A DNA stretch of 64,000 nt from Pseudomonas sp. Irchel 3E20 (lineage in GTDB: Bacteria; Pseudomonadota; Gammaproteobacteria; Pseudomonadales; Pseudomonadaceae), in NCBI RefSeq assembly GCF_900187645.1, contig NZ_FYEE01000002.1:380639-444638 (forward strand), written 5' to 3'. Numbering within the stretch: the first letter of the stretch is position 1; every line of letters begins with the position of its first letter. A program made the translations under genes and the position numbers. Positions 54,814 through 63,465 of the stretch are shown here, piece after piece. The notes under the pieces are model-generated. The model searched no databases. It saw only the letters and a list, made by a program, of their open reading frames with translations, and was not told where the DNA came from.

Positions 54814-55350
54814 TTACTCTGCGGTTGGAGCGTCGGTGGCGCAGGCGGGTTTGCCAGCAGCGTATTTAAGACTGGGGTCGACCAGTGCATCGAAGCGTTT
54901 GAGCGCCTCGGAGCCGATCAAAAGCGGGAATTGGAACGCACTACGGTCGGTCAAGTTCACTTCGATGCTGCGCAGCGCCGTGCCCATGCAGATATCCAGG
55001 GCGATCACCGGGCGGGCGGTGTAGTTCTTGCCTTCCTCGGGATCGTAGTCGCCGGCGCGGCGCTTGATCTTGCTCACCCGGGCCAGGGGCCGCTCGATGG
55101 GGTGGGAGTGGGCGGTGTCGATGGCCAGGTAGAAGCGCACCCAGGACTCGCCATCGCGCTTGAAACGCTTGATGTCGCGGGCACTGAGGGAGGCGGTCTT
55201 GGCCCCGGTGTCGAGTTTGGCCGCCACCTCCAGGTCGATGCCGTCGAGCTTGGCGTATTCGTTGAGGCCGTACACGGTTTTACCGGCCGCGAAGCTCACG
55301 GCGGGCAGGCACAGCAGGCATAAAAATGTGGGGAAGGGCTTGAGTCTCAT
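54814..55350 (-). CDS. Retropepsin-like (RimB-type) aspartic protease, exported
   Basis: A 178-residue protein with a signal peptide (about 1-22, PFPTFLCLLCLPAVSFAA) and a clan-AA aspartic protease-like domain with the hallmark D47-T-G in AAKLDTGAKTASLSA. The C-terminal half has PVIALDICMGTALRSIEVNLTDRSAFQFPLLIG, typical of the family often mislabelled 'ATP-dependent zinc protease'. It probably acts in the periplasm as a dimer. It is first in the three-gene unit and presumably processes or displays a product of the ATP-grasp partner; that role is inferred from context. Confidence 0.85.
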   Translation of the reverse strand: MRLKPFPTFLCLLCLPAVSFAAGKTVYGLNEYAKLDGIDLEVAAKLDTGAKTASLSARDIKRFKRDGESWVRFYLAIDTAHSHPIERPLARVSKIKRRAGDYDPEEGKNYTARPVIALDICMGTALRSIEVNLTDRSAFQFPLLIGSEALKRFDALVDPSLKYAAGKPACATDAPTAE

Positions 55351-55554
55351 AAATCCTGACGCGTGGCGGTGCGGTCTTCAGGTTCAAGGCGGCTGGCATG
55401 GCCGCGCAAGCGCCCTCGTGTGCCGGCCCCTCTGTATGAAAGTGGCAGGCGAATGCGGGCGGCATTCTAGCACGGTGGCTTTTTGGCGCCACCGCTGCGC
55501 GAGGGCATTAAAGGGGGGCGGATGAAACCGACGGTAGGCGAGCCGTATTAGACG

Positions 55555-55566
55555 ATTGTCGACAAT
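55555..55566. promoter_or_regulatory. GntR-type operator, upstream copy
   Basis: ATTGTCGACAAT is a perfect 12-bp palindrome of FadR-subfamily type, 74 bp before the regulator ATG. The same core recurs across the start codon region. Confidence 0.7.
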
Positions 55567-55629
55567 TGCTATTTTGTCTTTGACTGATTGCTGCTGATTG
55601 GCTAGTTTCTGCCGTATTGTTTTTAAAGG

Positions 55630-55637
55630 TGTCGACA
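55630..55637. promoter_or_regulatory. GntR-type operator, copy next to the start codon
   Basis: TGTCGACA is an 8-bp palindrome, extended on one side to TGTCGACAAT, ending three bases before the regulator ATG. With the upstream copy it suggests autoregulation by steric block. Confidence 0.6.
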
Positions 55638-55639
55638 AT

Positions 55640-56362
55640 ATGCTCGGTCAGCTCGAAGCCCCGGTGGCGATGCAGGACGAATCGGAGACCCTCTCCGAGA
55701 ACGTCTTCCGCCGTATCCAGGCGGCCATCGTCAAGGGCGAAATCGCCCCGGGCAGCAAGATCTCGGAGCCGGAGCTGGCGCGCACCTATGGCATCAGTCG
55801 CGGCCCGCTGCGCGAGGCGATCCATCGCCTGGAAGGCCAGCGCCTGCTGGTGCGCATTCCTCATGTTGGGGCGCGAGTGGTGTCGCTGAGCCACGCCGAG
55901 CTGATCGAACTGTATGAAATCCGCGAATCCCTGGAAGGCATGGCCTGCCGCCTGGCCGCCGAGCGCATGAGCGACGCCGAGATCGAGGAACTGCGCCAGG
56001 TGCTGCACACCCACGAGCGCGACGCCGCGTTCCAGGCCGGCGTGGGCTATTACCAGCAGGAAGGCGACTTCGACTTCCACTACCGCATCATCCAGGGCAG
56101 CGGCAACCGCACCCTGAGCCAGATGCTGTGCGGCGAGCTGTACCAGTTGGTGCGCATGTACCGCATCCAGTTCTCCGCGACGCCCAACCGCCCACGCCAG
56201 GCCTTTGCCGAACACCACCGGATCCTCGACGCGATCGCTGATCGCGACGGCGAACTGGCCGAATTACTGATGCGCCGCCACATCGGCGCCTCCAAACGCA
56301 ATATCGCCCGTCACTACCAGGACGGCGCCCAGCCGACAGCCACTCCACGAGGTGAGTCATGA
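55640..56362 (+). CDS. prpR: GntR-family (FadR subgroup) regulator of the methylcitrate operon
   Basis: A 240-residue regulator with an N-terminal winged helix (about 20-85; [20 protein letters not shown] and [20 protein letters not shown]) and a C-terminal FCD ligand domain (Asp/His metal site fits [10 protein letters not shown] and HHRILDAI). The ATG at 55640 follows the operator; a start further upstream is not supported. The stop overlaps prpB (ATGA, 56359-56362). In Pseudomonas this GntR protein replaces the sigma-54 activator PrpR of enterobacteria and is expected to repress until 2-methylcitrate or a related acid is present. The symbol is by position. Confidence 0.88.
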   Translation: MLGQLEAPVAMQDESETLSENVFRRIQAAIVKGEIAPGSKISEPELARTYGISRGPLREAIHRLEGQRLLVRIPHVGARVVSLSHAELIELYEIRESLEGMACRLAAERMSDAEIEELRQVLHTHERDAAFQAGVGYYQQEGDFDFHYRIIQGSGNRTLSQMLCGELYQLVRMYRIQFSATPNRPRQAFAEHHRILDAIADRDGELAELLMRRHIGASKRNIARHYQDGAQPTATPRGES

Positions 56363-57252
56363 GTTCTACTAACAACAGCACCCCAGGCCAGCGTTTCCGC
56401 GATGCGGTCGCCAGCGAACGGCCCCTGCAAGTCGTGGGCGCGATCAACGCCAACCACGCCTTGCTGGCCAAACGCGCCGGTTTCAAGGCGATCTACCTCT
56501 CCGGCGGCGGTGTCGCCGCCGGCTCCCTGGGCGTGCCGGACCTGGGCATTACCGGCCTGGACGACGTGCTCACCGACGTGCGGCGCATTACCGACGTCTG
56601 CGACCTGCCGCTGCTGGTGGACGTGGACACCGGTTTTGGCTCCTCGGCCTTCAACGTGGCGCGCACCGTGCGTTCGATGATTAAGTTCGGCGCCGCCGCT
56701 ATCCACATCGAAGACCAGGTCGGTGCCAAGCGCTGCGGCCACCGCCCGAACAAAGAGATCGTGTCCCAGCAGGAAATGGTCGACCGCATCAAGGCGGCCG
56801 TCGATGCGCGCACCGATGACAGCTTCGTCATCATGGCCCGCACCGATGCCCTGGCGGTCGAAGGCCTGGAATCGGCCCTGGAACGCGCCGCCGCGTGCAT
56901 CGAGGCGGGCGCCGACATGGTCTTCCCCGAGGCCATCACGGAACTGGAGATGTACAAGCTGTTCGCCAGCCGCGTGAAAGCGCCAATCCTGGCCAACATC
57001 ACCGAATTCGGCGCCACGCCCTTGTACACGGTCGAACAGTTGAAATCTGCCGATGTTTCCCTGGTGCTGTACCCGCTCTCGGCCTTCCGCGCCATGAACA
57101 AGGCAGCCGAGAACGTCTACACCGCGATCCGTCGCGACGGCACCCAGCAGAATGTGGTCGATACCATGCAAACCCGCATGGAGCTTTACGATGCCATCGA
57201 CTACCACGTCTTCGAGCAGAAGCTCGACGCACTGTTTGCCGCAAAGAAATAA
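56359..57252 (+). CDS. prpB: 2-methylisocitrate lyase
   Basis: A 297-residue isocitrate-lyase-superfamily enzyme with the catalytic loop K124-R-C126-G-H128 ([14 protein letters not shown]) and metal ligands D88/D90 in [10 protein letters not shown]. It cleaves 2-methylisocitrate to succinate and pyruvate, the last step of the methylcitrate cycle. Its ATG overlaps the regulator stop, so the two are co-translated. Full length. Confidence 0.95.
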   Translation: MSSTNNSTPGQRFRDAVASERPLQVVGAINANHALLAKRAGFKAIYLSGGGVAAGSLGVPDLGITGLDDVLTDVRRITDVCDLPLLVDVDTGFGSSAFNVARTVRSMIKFGAAAIHIEDQVGAKRCGHRPNKEIVSQQEMVDRIKAAVDARTDDSFVIMARTDALAVEGLESALERAAACIEAGADMVFPEAITELEMYKLFASRVKAPILANITEFGATPLYTVEQLKSADVSLVLYPLSAFRAMNKAAENVYTAIRRDGTQQNVVDTMQTRMELYDAIDYHVFEQKLDALFAAKK

Positions 57253-57306
57253 CGCTCCCAACACCGTGAAAGCGTTTCCCTAACAACTACAACATTGGAG
57301 AAAACC

Positions 57307-58434
57307 ATGGCCGAAGCAAAAGTATTGAGTGGCGCCGGGCTACGTGGCCAGGTTGCCGGGCAAACTGCGCTGTCCACCGTCGGGCAGTCGGGTGCGGGGC
57401 TGACCTACCGTGGCTATGACGTGCGCGAACTGGCCGCCGAGGCGCGGTTCGAGGAAGTCGCCTACCTGCTGCTCTACGGCGACCTGCCGAACAAAGAACA
57501 ACTGGCCGCCTACATGGCCAAGCTCGCCACCCTGCGTGACCTGCCCCAGGCGCTCAAGGAAGTGCTTGAGCGCATTCCCGCCCAGGCCCACCCGATGGAC
57601 GTGATGCGCACCGGGTGTTCGTTTTTGGGCAACCTGGAGCCGGAGAAAGACTTCTCGGCCCAGAACGCCGTCACCGACCGCTTGCTCGCAGCCTTCCCGG
57701 CGATCATGTGCTACTGGTATCGCTTCAGCCACGAGGGCGTGCGCATCAGTTGCGTGAGCGAGGAAGCCTCCATCGGCGGGCATTTCCTGCACCTGCTGCA
57801 CGGCAAGGCACCGAGCGAGCTGCACCGCAAGGTGATGGACGTGTCGCTGATCCTCTACGCCGAGCACGAGTTCAACGCCTCCACCTTCACCGCGCGGGTC
57901 TGCGCCTCCACCCTGTCGGACCTGTACTCCTGCGTCACCGCCGCCATCGGCTCGCTGCGCGGCCCGTTGCACGGCGGCGCCAACGAAGCGGCGATGGAAA
58001 TGATCGAGCGCTTCGCCTCCCCTGAAGAGGCCATCAAGGGCACCCTCGGCATGCTGGAGCGCAAAGACAAGATCATGGGCTTTGGCCACGCGATCTACAA
58101 AGACAACGACCCGCGCAACGAGGTCATCAAGGGCTGGTCGAAAAAACTCGCCGACGAAGTGGGCGACAAGGTGCTGTTCCCGGTCTCCGAAGCCATCGAC
58201 CAGACCATGTGGGCGCAGAAGAAGCTGTTCCCCAACGCCGACTTCTACCATGCCTCGGCGTACCACTTCATGGGCATCCCGACCAAGCTGTTCACGCCGA
58301 TCTTCGTCTGCTCGCGCCTGACCGGCTGGGCCGCCCACGTCTTCGAGCAACGCGCCAACAACCGCATCATCCGTCCAAGCGCCGAGTACATCGGCGTTGA
58401 ACAGCGCAAGTTCGTGCCAATCGAACGTCGCTGA
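57307..58434 (+). CDS. prpC: 2-methylcitrate synthase
   Basis: A 375-residue citrate-synthase-fold enzyme, shorter than housekeeping citrate synthase. Catalytic motifs are GPLHGGANEAAMEM, GFGHAIYKDNDPR and a C-terminal RPSAEYIGVEQRKFVPIERR. It condenses propionyl-CoA with oxaloacetate. ATG 57307 has a GGAG site eight bases upstream; a TTG four codons earlier is unlikely. It follows prpB by 54 bp. A REP palindrome lies between it and acnD. Confidence 0.95.
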   Translation: MAEAKVLSGAGLRGQVAGQTALSTVGQSGAGLTYRGYDVRELAAEARFEEVAYLLLYGDLPNKEQLAAYMAKLATLRDLPQALKEVLERIPAQAHPMDVMRTGCSFLGNLEPEKDFSAQNAVTDRLLAAFPAIMCYWYRFSHEGVRISCVSEEASIGGHFLHLLHGKAPSELHRKVMDVSLILYAEHEFNASTFTARVCASTLSDLYSCVTAAIGSLRGPLHGGANEAAMEMIERFASPEEAIKGTLGMLERKDKIMGFGHAIYKDNDPRNEVIKGWSKKLADEVGDKVLFPVSEAIDQTMWAQKKLFPNADFYHASAYHFMGIPTKLFTPIFVCSRLTGWAAHVFEQRANNRIIRPSAEYIGVEQRKFVPIERR

Positions 58435-58468
58435 GTACAGACCTAAAAGGCACGGCAAATGAGCTGTT

Positions 58469-58498
58469 CTGTGGGGGCGGGCGAGCCCGCTCCCACAG
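58469..58498. repeat. REP palindrome inside the prp operon (class B)
   Basis: CTGTGGGGGCGGGC and GCCCGCTCCCACAG form 14-bp arms with one mismatch around a GA centre, in the 123-bp gap between prpC and acnD. The arms match the element at 52215-52277. Confidence 0.8.
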
Positions 58499-58557
58499 GT
58501 ACCGCTGTCGATGCCCACAGTTCGCTTTTGTGAACCTACCGTGACCGAGTCCCGACG

Positions 58558-61152
58558 ATGAACACACACTTTCGCAAACCGCTGCCCAACAGCCGACTCG
58601 ACTACTTCGACGCCCGCGAGGCGGTCGATGCCATCAGCCCCGGCGCCTACGCCACCTTGCCGTACACCTCCCGCGTGCTGGCGGAAAACCTGGTGCGCCG
58701 TTGCGACCCGGCGACGCTCACCGCGTCGCTCAAGCAACTGATCGAACGCAAGCGCGACCTCGACTTTCCGTGGTTTCCGGCCCGCGTGGTGTGCCACGAC
58801 ATCCTCGGCCAGACCGCCCTGGTGGACCTCGCCGGCCTGCGTGACGCCATTGCCCTGCAAGGTGGCGACCCGGCCCAAGTCAACCCGGTGGTGCCGACCC
58901 AGTTGATCGTCGACCACTCCCTGGCGGTGGAATGCGGCGGTTTCGACCCCCAGGCCTTCGAGAAAAACCGCGAGATCGAAGACCGGCGCAACGAAGACCG
59001 TTTCCACTTCATCAACTGGACCAAAAAAGCCTTCAAGAACGTCGATGTGATCCCGCCCGGCAACGGCATCATGCACCAGATCAACCTGGAGAAAATGTCC
59101 CCGGTGATCCAGGCCCGCGACGGCGTGGCCTTCCCTGACACCTGCGTGGGCACCGACAGCCACACGCCCCACGTCGATGCCCTGGGCGTGATCGCCATCG
59201 GCGTCGGCGGCCTCGAAGCCGAGAGCGTGATGCTCGGCCGCGCTTCGTGGATGCGCCTGCCTGAAAGCGTCGGCGTCGAGCTGACCGGCAAGCTGCAACC
59301 GGGCATCACCGCCACCGACATGGTGTTGGCACTGACCGAGTTCCTGCGCCAGCAGAAGGTCGTCGGCGCCTGGCTGGAGTTCTTCGGCGAGGGTGCCAGC
59401 GCCCTGACCCTGGGCGACCGCGCGACCATCTCCAACATGGCCCCGGAGTACGGCGCCACGGCGGCGATGTTCTACATCGACCAGCAAACCATCGACTACC
59501 TGCGCCTCACCGGCCGGGAAGACGACCAAGTGAAACTGGTGGAGGGCTACGCCAAGCTCACCGGCCTGTGGGCCGACAGCCTTGCTGGCGCGCAGTACGA
59601 GCGCAGCCTGCGCTTTGACCTGTCCTCGGTGGTGCGCAACATGGCCGGGCCGAGCAACCCCCACGCCCGCGTCGCTACCAGCGACCTGGCGGCCAAAGGC
59701 ATTGCCGGGCAATGGGACGACGTGCCGGGGCAGATGCCCGACGGCGCGGTCATCATCGCCGCCATCACCAGTTGCACCAACACCAGCAACCCGCGCAACG
59801 TCATCGCCGCCGGCCTGATGGCGCGCAACGCCAATCGCCTGGGCCTGGCCCGCAAGCCGTGGGTCAAGTCGTCGTTGGCGCCGGGCTCGAAAACCGTCGC
59901 CCTGTACCTGGACGAAGCCGGCCTGACCAAGGAACTGGAACAACTGGGCTTTGGCGTCGTGGCCTTTGCCTGCACCACCTGCAACGGCATGTCCGGCGCT
60001 CTGGACCCGGCGATCCAGCAGGAAATCATCGACCGCGACCTGTACGCCACCGCCGTGCTCTCGGGCAACCGCAACTTCGACGGGCGCATCCACCCTTACG
60101 CCAAGCAGGCCTTTTTGGCTTCGCCGCCGCTGGTGGTGGCCTACGCCATTGCCGGGACCATCCGCTTCGACATCGAGAAGGATGTGCTGGGCCTGGACGC
60201 CGAGGGCCGGGAAATCCGCCTCAAGGACATCTGGCCCAGCGATGAAGAGATCGACGCCGTGGTCAAGGCCGCGGTCAAGCCGGAGCAGTTTCGCAAGGTC
60301 TACATCCCGATGTTCGCCATCCACGAAGACACCGGGCCGAAAGTCGCGCCGCTGTACGACTGGCGCCCGATGAGCACCTACATCCGCCGCCCGCCGTACT
60401 GGGAAGGCGCCCTGGCCGGGGCACGGCCCCTCAAGGGCATGCGCCCGCTGGCCGTGCTGCCGGACAACATCACCACCGATCACCTGTCGCCGTCCAACGC
60501 CATCATGCTCGACAGCGCCGCCGGCGAGTACCTGGCGAAAATGGGCCTGCCGGAAGTGGACTTCAACTCCTACGCCACCCACCGCGGCGACCACTTGACC
60601 GCCCAGCGCGCGACCTTCGCCAACCCTAAGCTGTTCAACGAAATGGTCGTGGAAAACGGCAAGGTCAAGCAGGGGTCCCTGGCGCGCATCGAACCCGAGG
60701 GCAAGGTCACGCGGATGTGGGAAGCCATCGAAACCTACATGGAGCGCAAGCAGCCGCTCATCATCATCGCCGGCGCCGACTACGGCCAGGGCTCGTCCCG
60801 CGACTGGGCGGCCAAAGGCGTGCGCCTGGCCGGAGTAGAGGCGATTGCCGCCGAAGGCTTCGAGCGCATCCACCGCACCAACCTGGTGGGCATGGGTGTG
60901 TTGCCGCTGGAGTTCGCCCCGGGCACCAACCGCCACACCCTGGGCATCGACGGCAGCGAAACCTATGACGTCATCGGCCAGCGCACCCCGCGCGCGACCC
61001 TGACCCTGGTCATCAACCGCAAGAACGGCGAGCGCGTCGAAGTGCCGGTGACCTGCCGCCTGGACACCGCCGAAGAAGTGTCGATCTACGAGGCCGGGGG
61101 CGTGTTGCAGCGCTTCGCCCAGGACTTCCTGGAATCGGCTGCCGCCGTTTAA
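58558..61152 (+). CDS. acnD: 2-methylcitrate dehydratase, Fe/S-dependent
   Basis: An 864-residue aconitase-family enzyme. [4Fe-4S] ligands are C406 (ITSCTNTSNP), C472 and C475 (FACTTCNGMSG), and further signatures are GTDSHTPHVDALG and DYGQGSSRDWAAKG. With PrpF it converts 2-methylcitrate to 2-methylaconitate, replacing the non-iron PrpD. The ATG at 58558 gives the AcnD N-terminus (MNTHFRKPLPNSRLDYFD). prpF follows 47 bp downstream. Confidence 0.96.
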   Translation: MNTHFRKPLPNSRLDYFDAREAVDAISPGAYATLPYTSRVLAENLVRRCDPATLTASLKQLIERKRDLDFPWFPARVVCHDILGQTALVDLAGLRDAIALQGGDPAQVNPVVPTQLIVDHSLAVECGGFDPQAFEKNREIEDRRNEDRFHFINWTKKAFKNVDVIPPGNGIMHQINLEKMSPVIQARDGVAFPDTCVGTDSHTPHVDALGVIAIGVGGLEAESVMLGRASWMRLPESVGVELTGKLQPGITATDMVLALTEFLRQQKVVGAWLEFFGEGASALTLGDRATISNMAPEYGATAAMFYIDQQTIDYLRLTGREDDQVKLVEGYAKLTGLWADSLAGAQYERSLRFDLSSVVRNMAGPSNPHARVATSDLAAKGIAGQWDDVPGQMPDGAVIIAAITSCTNTSNPRNVIAAGLMARNANRLGLARKPWVKSSLAPGSKTVALYLDEAGLTKELEQLGFGVVAFACTTCNGMSGALDPAIQQEIIDRDLYATAVLSGNRNFDGRIHPYAKQAFLASPPLVVAYAIAGTIRFDIEKDVLGLDAEGREIRLKDIWPSDEEIDAVVKAAVKPEQFRKVYIPMFAIHEDTGPKVAPLYDWRPMSTYIRRPPYWEGALAGARPLKGMRPLAVLPDNITTDHLSPSNAIMLDSAAGEYLAKMGLPEVDFNSYATHRGDHLTAQRATFANPKLFNEMVVENGKVKQGSLARIEPEGKVTRMWEAIETYMERKQPLIIIAGADYGQGSSRDWAAKGVRLAGVEAIAAEGFERIHRTNLVGMGVLPLEFAPGTNRHTLGIDGSETYDVIGQRTPRATLTLVINRKNGERVEVPVTCRLDTAEEVSIYEAGGVLQRFAQDFLESAAAV

Positions 61153-61199
61153 CTCGATGGGGCGCGGGGGGCAAGCCCCTGCGCCTGATAAGGACAACC

Positions 61200-62390
61200 A
61201 TGGCCCACGTACCGCAAATCAAGATCCCCGCCACCTACATGCGCGGCGGCACCAGCAAAGGCGTGTTCTTCAGCCTGCAAGACCTGCCCGAAGCGGCCCA
61301 GGTTCCGGGCCCGGCCCGCGATGCCCTGATGCTGCGGGTGATTGGCAGTCCCGACCCCTACGATAAGCAGATCGACGGCATGGGCGGGGCGAGCTCCAGC
61401 ACCAGCAAAAGCGTGATCGTGTCCAAGAGCATCAAGGCCGGGCACGACGTCGACTACCTGTTCGGCCAAGTGGCCATCGACAAACCGTTCGTGGACTGGA
61501 GCGGCAACTGCGGCAACCTGTCGGCGGCGGTCGGTTCGTTCGCCATCGGCAGTGGCCTGGTGGACGCCAGCCGCATTCCCGCCAATGGCGTGGCGGTGGT
61601 GCGTATCTGGCAGGCCAACATCGGCAAGACCATCATCGCCCACGTACCGATTACCGACGGCGCGGTGCAGGAAACCGGCGACTTTGAGCTCGACGGCGTG
61701 ACCTTTCCCGCCGCCGAGGTGCAGCTGGAGTTCATGGAACCGGCGGCTGAGGAGGAGGGCAGCGCCGGGTCGATGTTCCCCACCGGCAACCTGGTGGACG
61801 ACCTGGAGGTGCCGGGCGTCGGCACCTTCAAGGCGACCCTGATAAACGCTGGCATCCCGACGATTTTCCTTAACGCCAAGGATTTGGGTTACACCGGCAC
61901 CGAGTTGCAGGGCCAGATCAACGGCGATGCCAAGGCCTTGGCCATGTTTGAAACCATCCGCGCCTACGGCGCCTTGCGCATGGGCCTGATAAAGGACGTG
62001 GCCGAGGCCGCCCAGCGCCAGCACACGCCGAAAGTGGCGTTCGTCGCCGCGCCTGCCGACTACACCGCGTCCAGCGGCAAGCAGGTGAAGGCGACGGACA
62101 TCGATTTGCTGGTGCGGGCGCTGTCCATGGGCAAGCTGCACCACGCCATGATGGGCACCGCCGCGGTGGCCATCGGCACGGCGGCGGCGATCTGCGGCAC
62201 CCTGGTCAACCAGGCTGCCGGCGGCGGCGCGCGCACGGCGGTGCGTTTCGGCCACCCCTCGGGTACCCTGCGCGTCGGCGCTGAGGCCCGCCAGGTCAAC
62301 GGCGAATGGACCGTGAAAAAAGCCATCATGAGCCGCAGCGCGCGGGTATTGATGGAAGGTTGGGTGCGGGTGCCGGGGGATTCGTTCTAA
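61200..62390 (+). CDS. prpF: AcnD-accessory protein PrpF (2-methylaconitate isomerase)
   Basis: A 396-residue diaminopimelate-epimerase-fold protein. The recognisable start is PQIKIPATYMRGGTSKGVFF, and the two active-site regions contain DWSGNCGNLSAAVG (Cys) and FGHPSGTLRVGAE. PrpF isomerises trans- to cis-2-methylaconitate so that AcnD-made product can be rehydrated. It is last in the operon: a perfect palindromic terminator and a convergent transporter follow directly, with no prpD. Confidence 0.95.
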   Translation: MAHVPQIKIPATYMRGGTSKGVFFSLQDLPEAAQVPGPARDALMLRVIGSPDPYDKQIDGMGGASSSTSKSVIVSKSIKAGHDVDYLFGQVAIDKPFVDWSGNCGNLSAAVGSFAIGSGLVDASRIPANGVAVVRIWQANIGKTIIAHVPITDGAVQETGDFELDGVTFPAAEVQLEFMEPAAEEEGSAGSMFPTGNLVDDLEVPGVGTFKATLINAGIPTIFLNAKDLGYTGTELQGQINGDAKALAMFETIRAYGALRMGLIKDVAEAAQRQHTPKVAFVAAPADYTASSGKQVKATDIDLLVRALSMGKLHHAMMGTAAVAIGTAAAICGTLVNQAAGGGARTAVRFGHPSGTLRVGAEARQVNGEWTVKKAIMSRSARVLMEGWVRVPGDSF

Positions 62391-62403
62391 CGCCACATCT
62401 GCC

Positions 62404-62427
62404 TCTGTGTGGGCTAGCCCACACAGA
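62404..62427. terminator. Palindrome between convergent prpF and transporter genes
   Basis: A perfect 24-bp palindrome built from TCTGTGTGGGC and GCCCACACAGA around TA, 14 bp past the prpF stop. It probably ends transcription from both sides. Confidence 0.65.
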
Positions 62428-62444
62428 CTCTCTCCAAGTCGTCC

Positions 62445-63374
62445 TCACCCTTGCCGTGCCGGCAACTTGGTAATGGCAAACCCCGCCAACAAAATCGCCG
62501 AATACAGCATCAACTCCCGGGATACCACCTGGCCTTCGTACCAGGCGCCGATCACCACGGCGAACACCGGGAAAATGATGAACACGAACGACAGAATGAT
62601 CGGGCTCAAGCGCTTGAGCAGGATGAAGTACACGATAAAGCCCCCCACCGACGCCACCAGCCCCAGGTACAGCAGGGCGGCCCACGAGCGTTGGCTGATG
62701 GCGCCGAACGCGGGCGCTTCCAAAAAACAACCGGCGACGAACAGCATCAGCCCGGCAATGCCGATGGGCAGGGTGTTGTAGGTGATGACGCCGATGGCCG
62801 TGCCTTGTTTCTTGGTTATCACGTAGCACAGCGCATGCAGGATGGCGGCCGTGAGGATCGCCACCACGCCGAGGAACTCCGCGTGGTCCAGGCTCAGGCC
62901 CTGGCTGCGCAGGATCATGAACAGGCTGGCAAAACCGATGCCGATCCCCAGCACCTGCGCACCACGAATGCGCTCGCCGAGGAACAGTGCGCTGAAAATC
63001 AGGATGAACACCGGCATGCAACTGAACAGCAGGGCCGTGAGGCCGGACGAGACGTGCATTTCGCCGTAGTTGAGCAAGTAGTACGGCACGCTGAAGTACG
63101 ACAGGGTGACGAACACGAAAAACCAGCGGCTTTGCCGAGGGAACAGCAGGGGTTCGCGGCGCCACAGGGCAAAGCCCAGGAACAGCGGGAAAGCGATCAG
63201 AAACCGCAGGCCCGCCGAGGTCAGGGGCGGCACGCTTTCCACGGCGATCTTGATCCCCAGCCAGGTGGTGCCCCAGCTCAGGCAGACAATCAGGAACAGC
63301 ACGCTGGTGACCAGTTTGGCCAGCCACGCCTTGCGCGCGGGGAGGGCCGGGTGGGCGGTGATGGCAGTGGGCAT
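62445..63374 (-). CDS. EamA/DMT-family membrane transporter
   Basis: A 309-residue inner-membrane protein with about ten helices arranged as two EamA repeats (near 20-150 and 160-300). The first half has SWGTTWLGIKIAVESVPP, typical of the RhaT/YdcZ-like DMT group. Probable exporter of amino acids or small metabolites; substrate unknown. The ATG at 63374 has a GGAG site upstream. It is divergent from a MocR-type regulator 91 bp away, a common pairing in which the regulator controls the transporter. Confidence 0.88.
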   Translation of the reverse strand: MPTAITAHPALPARKAWLAKLVTSVLFLIVCLSWGTTWLGIKIAVESVPPLTSAGLRFLIAFPLFLGFALWRREPLLFPRQSRWFFVFVTLSYFSVPYYLLNYGEMHVSSGLTALLFSCMPVFILIFSALFLGERIRGAQVLGIGIGFASLFMILRSQGLSLDHAEFLGVVAILTAAILHALCYVITKKQGTAIGVITYNTLPIGIAGLMLFVAGCFLEAPAFGAISQRSWAALLYLGLVASVGGFIVYFILLKRLSPIILSFVFIIFPVFAVVIGAWYEGQVVSRELMLYSAILLAGFAITKLPARQG

Positions 63375-63465
63375 TGATTGCTCCTTTCGTGAAACGGAAT
63401 TGACCTCTATATTTCGAGGCTTGATCCGAAATTGAACCCTTTTCGGCACGTTATTAGGGAAGCAG

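Noticed and set aside
57340..61197. 1285-codon open frame on the minus strand opposite prpC and acnD
   Set aside because: It mirrors two highly conserved enzymes and its translation has no recognisable domain. Long antisense frames are expected in GC-rich Pseudomonas DNA because third-position G/C removes stops.
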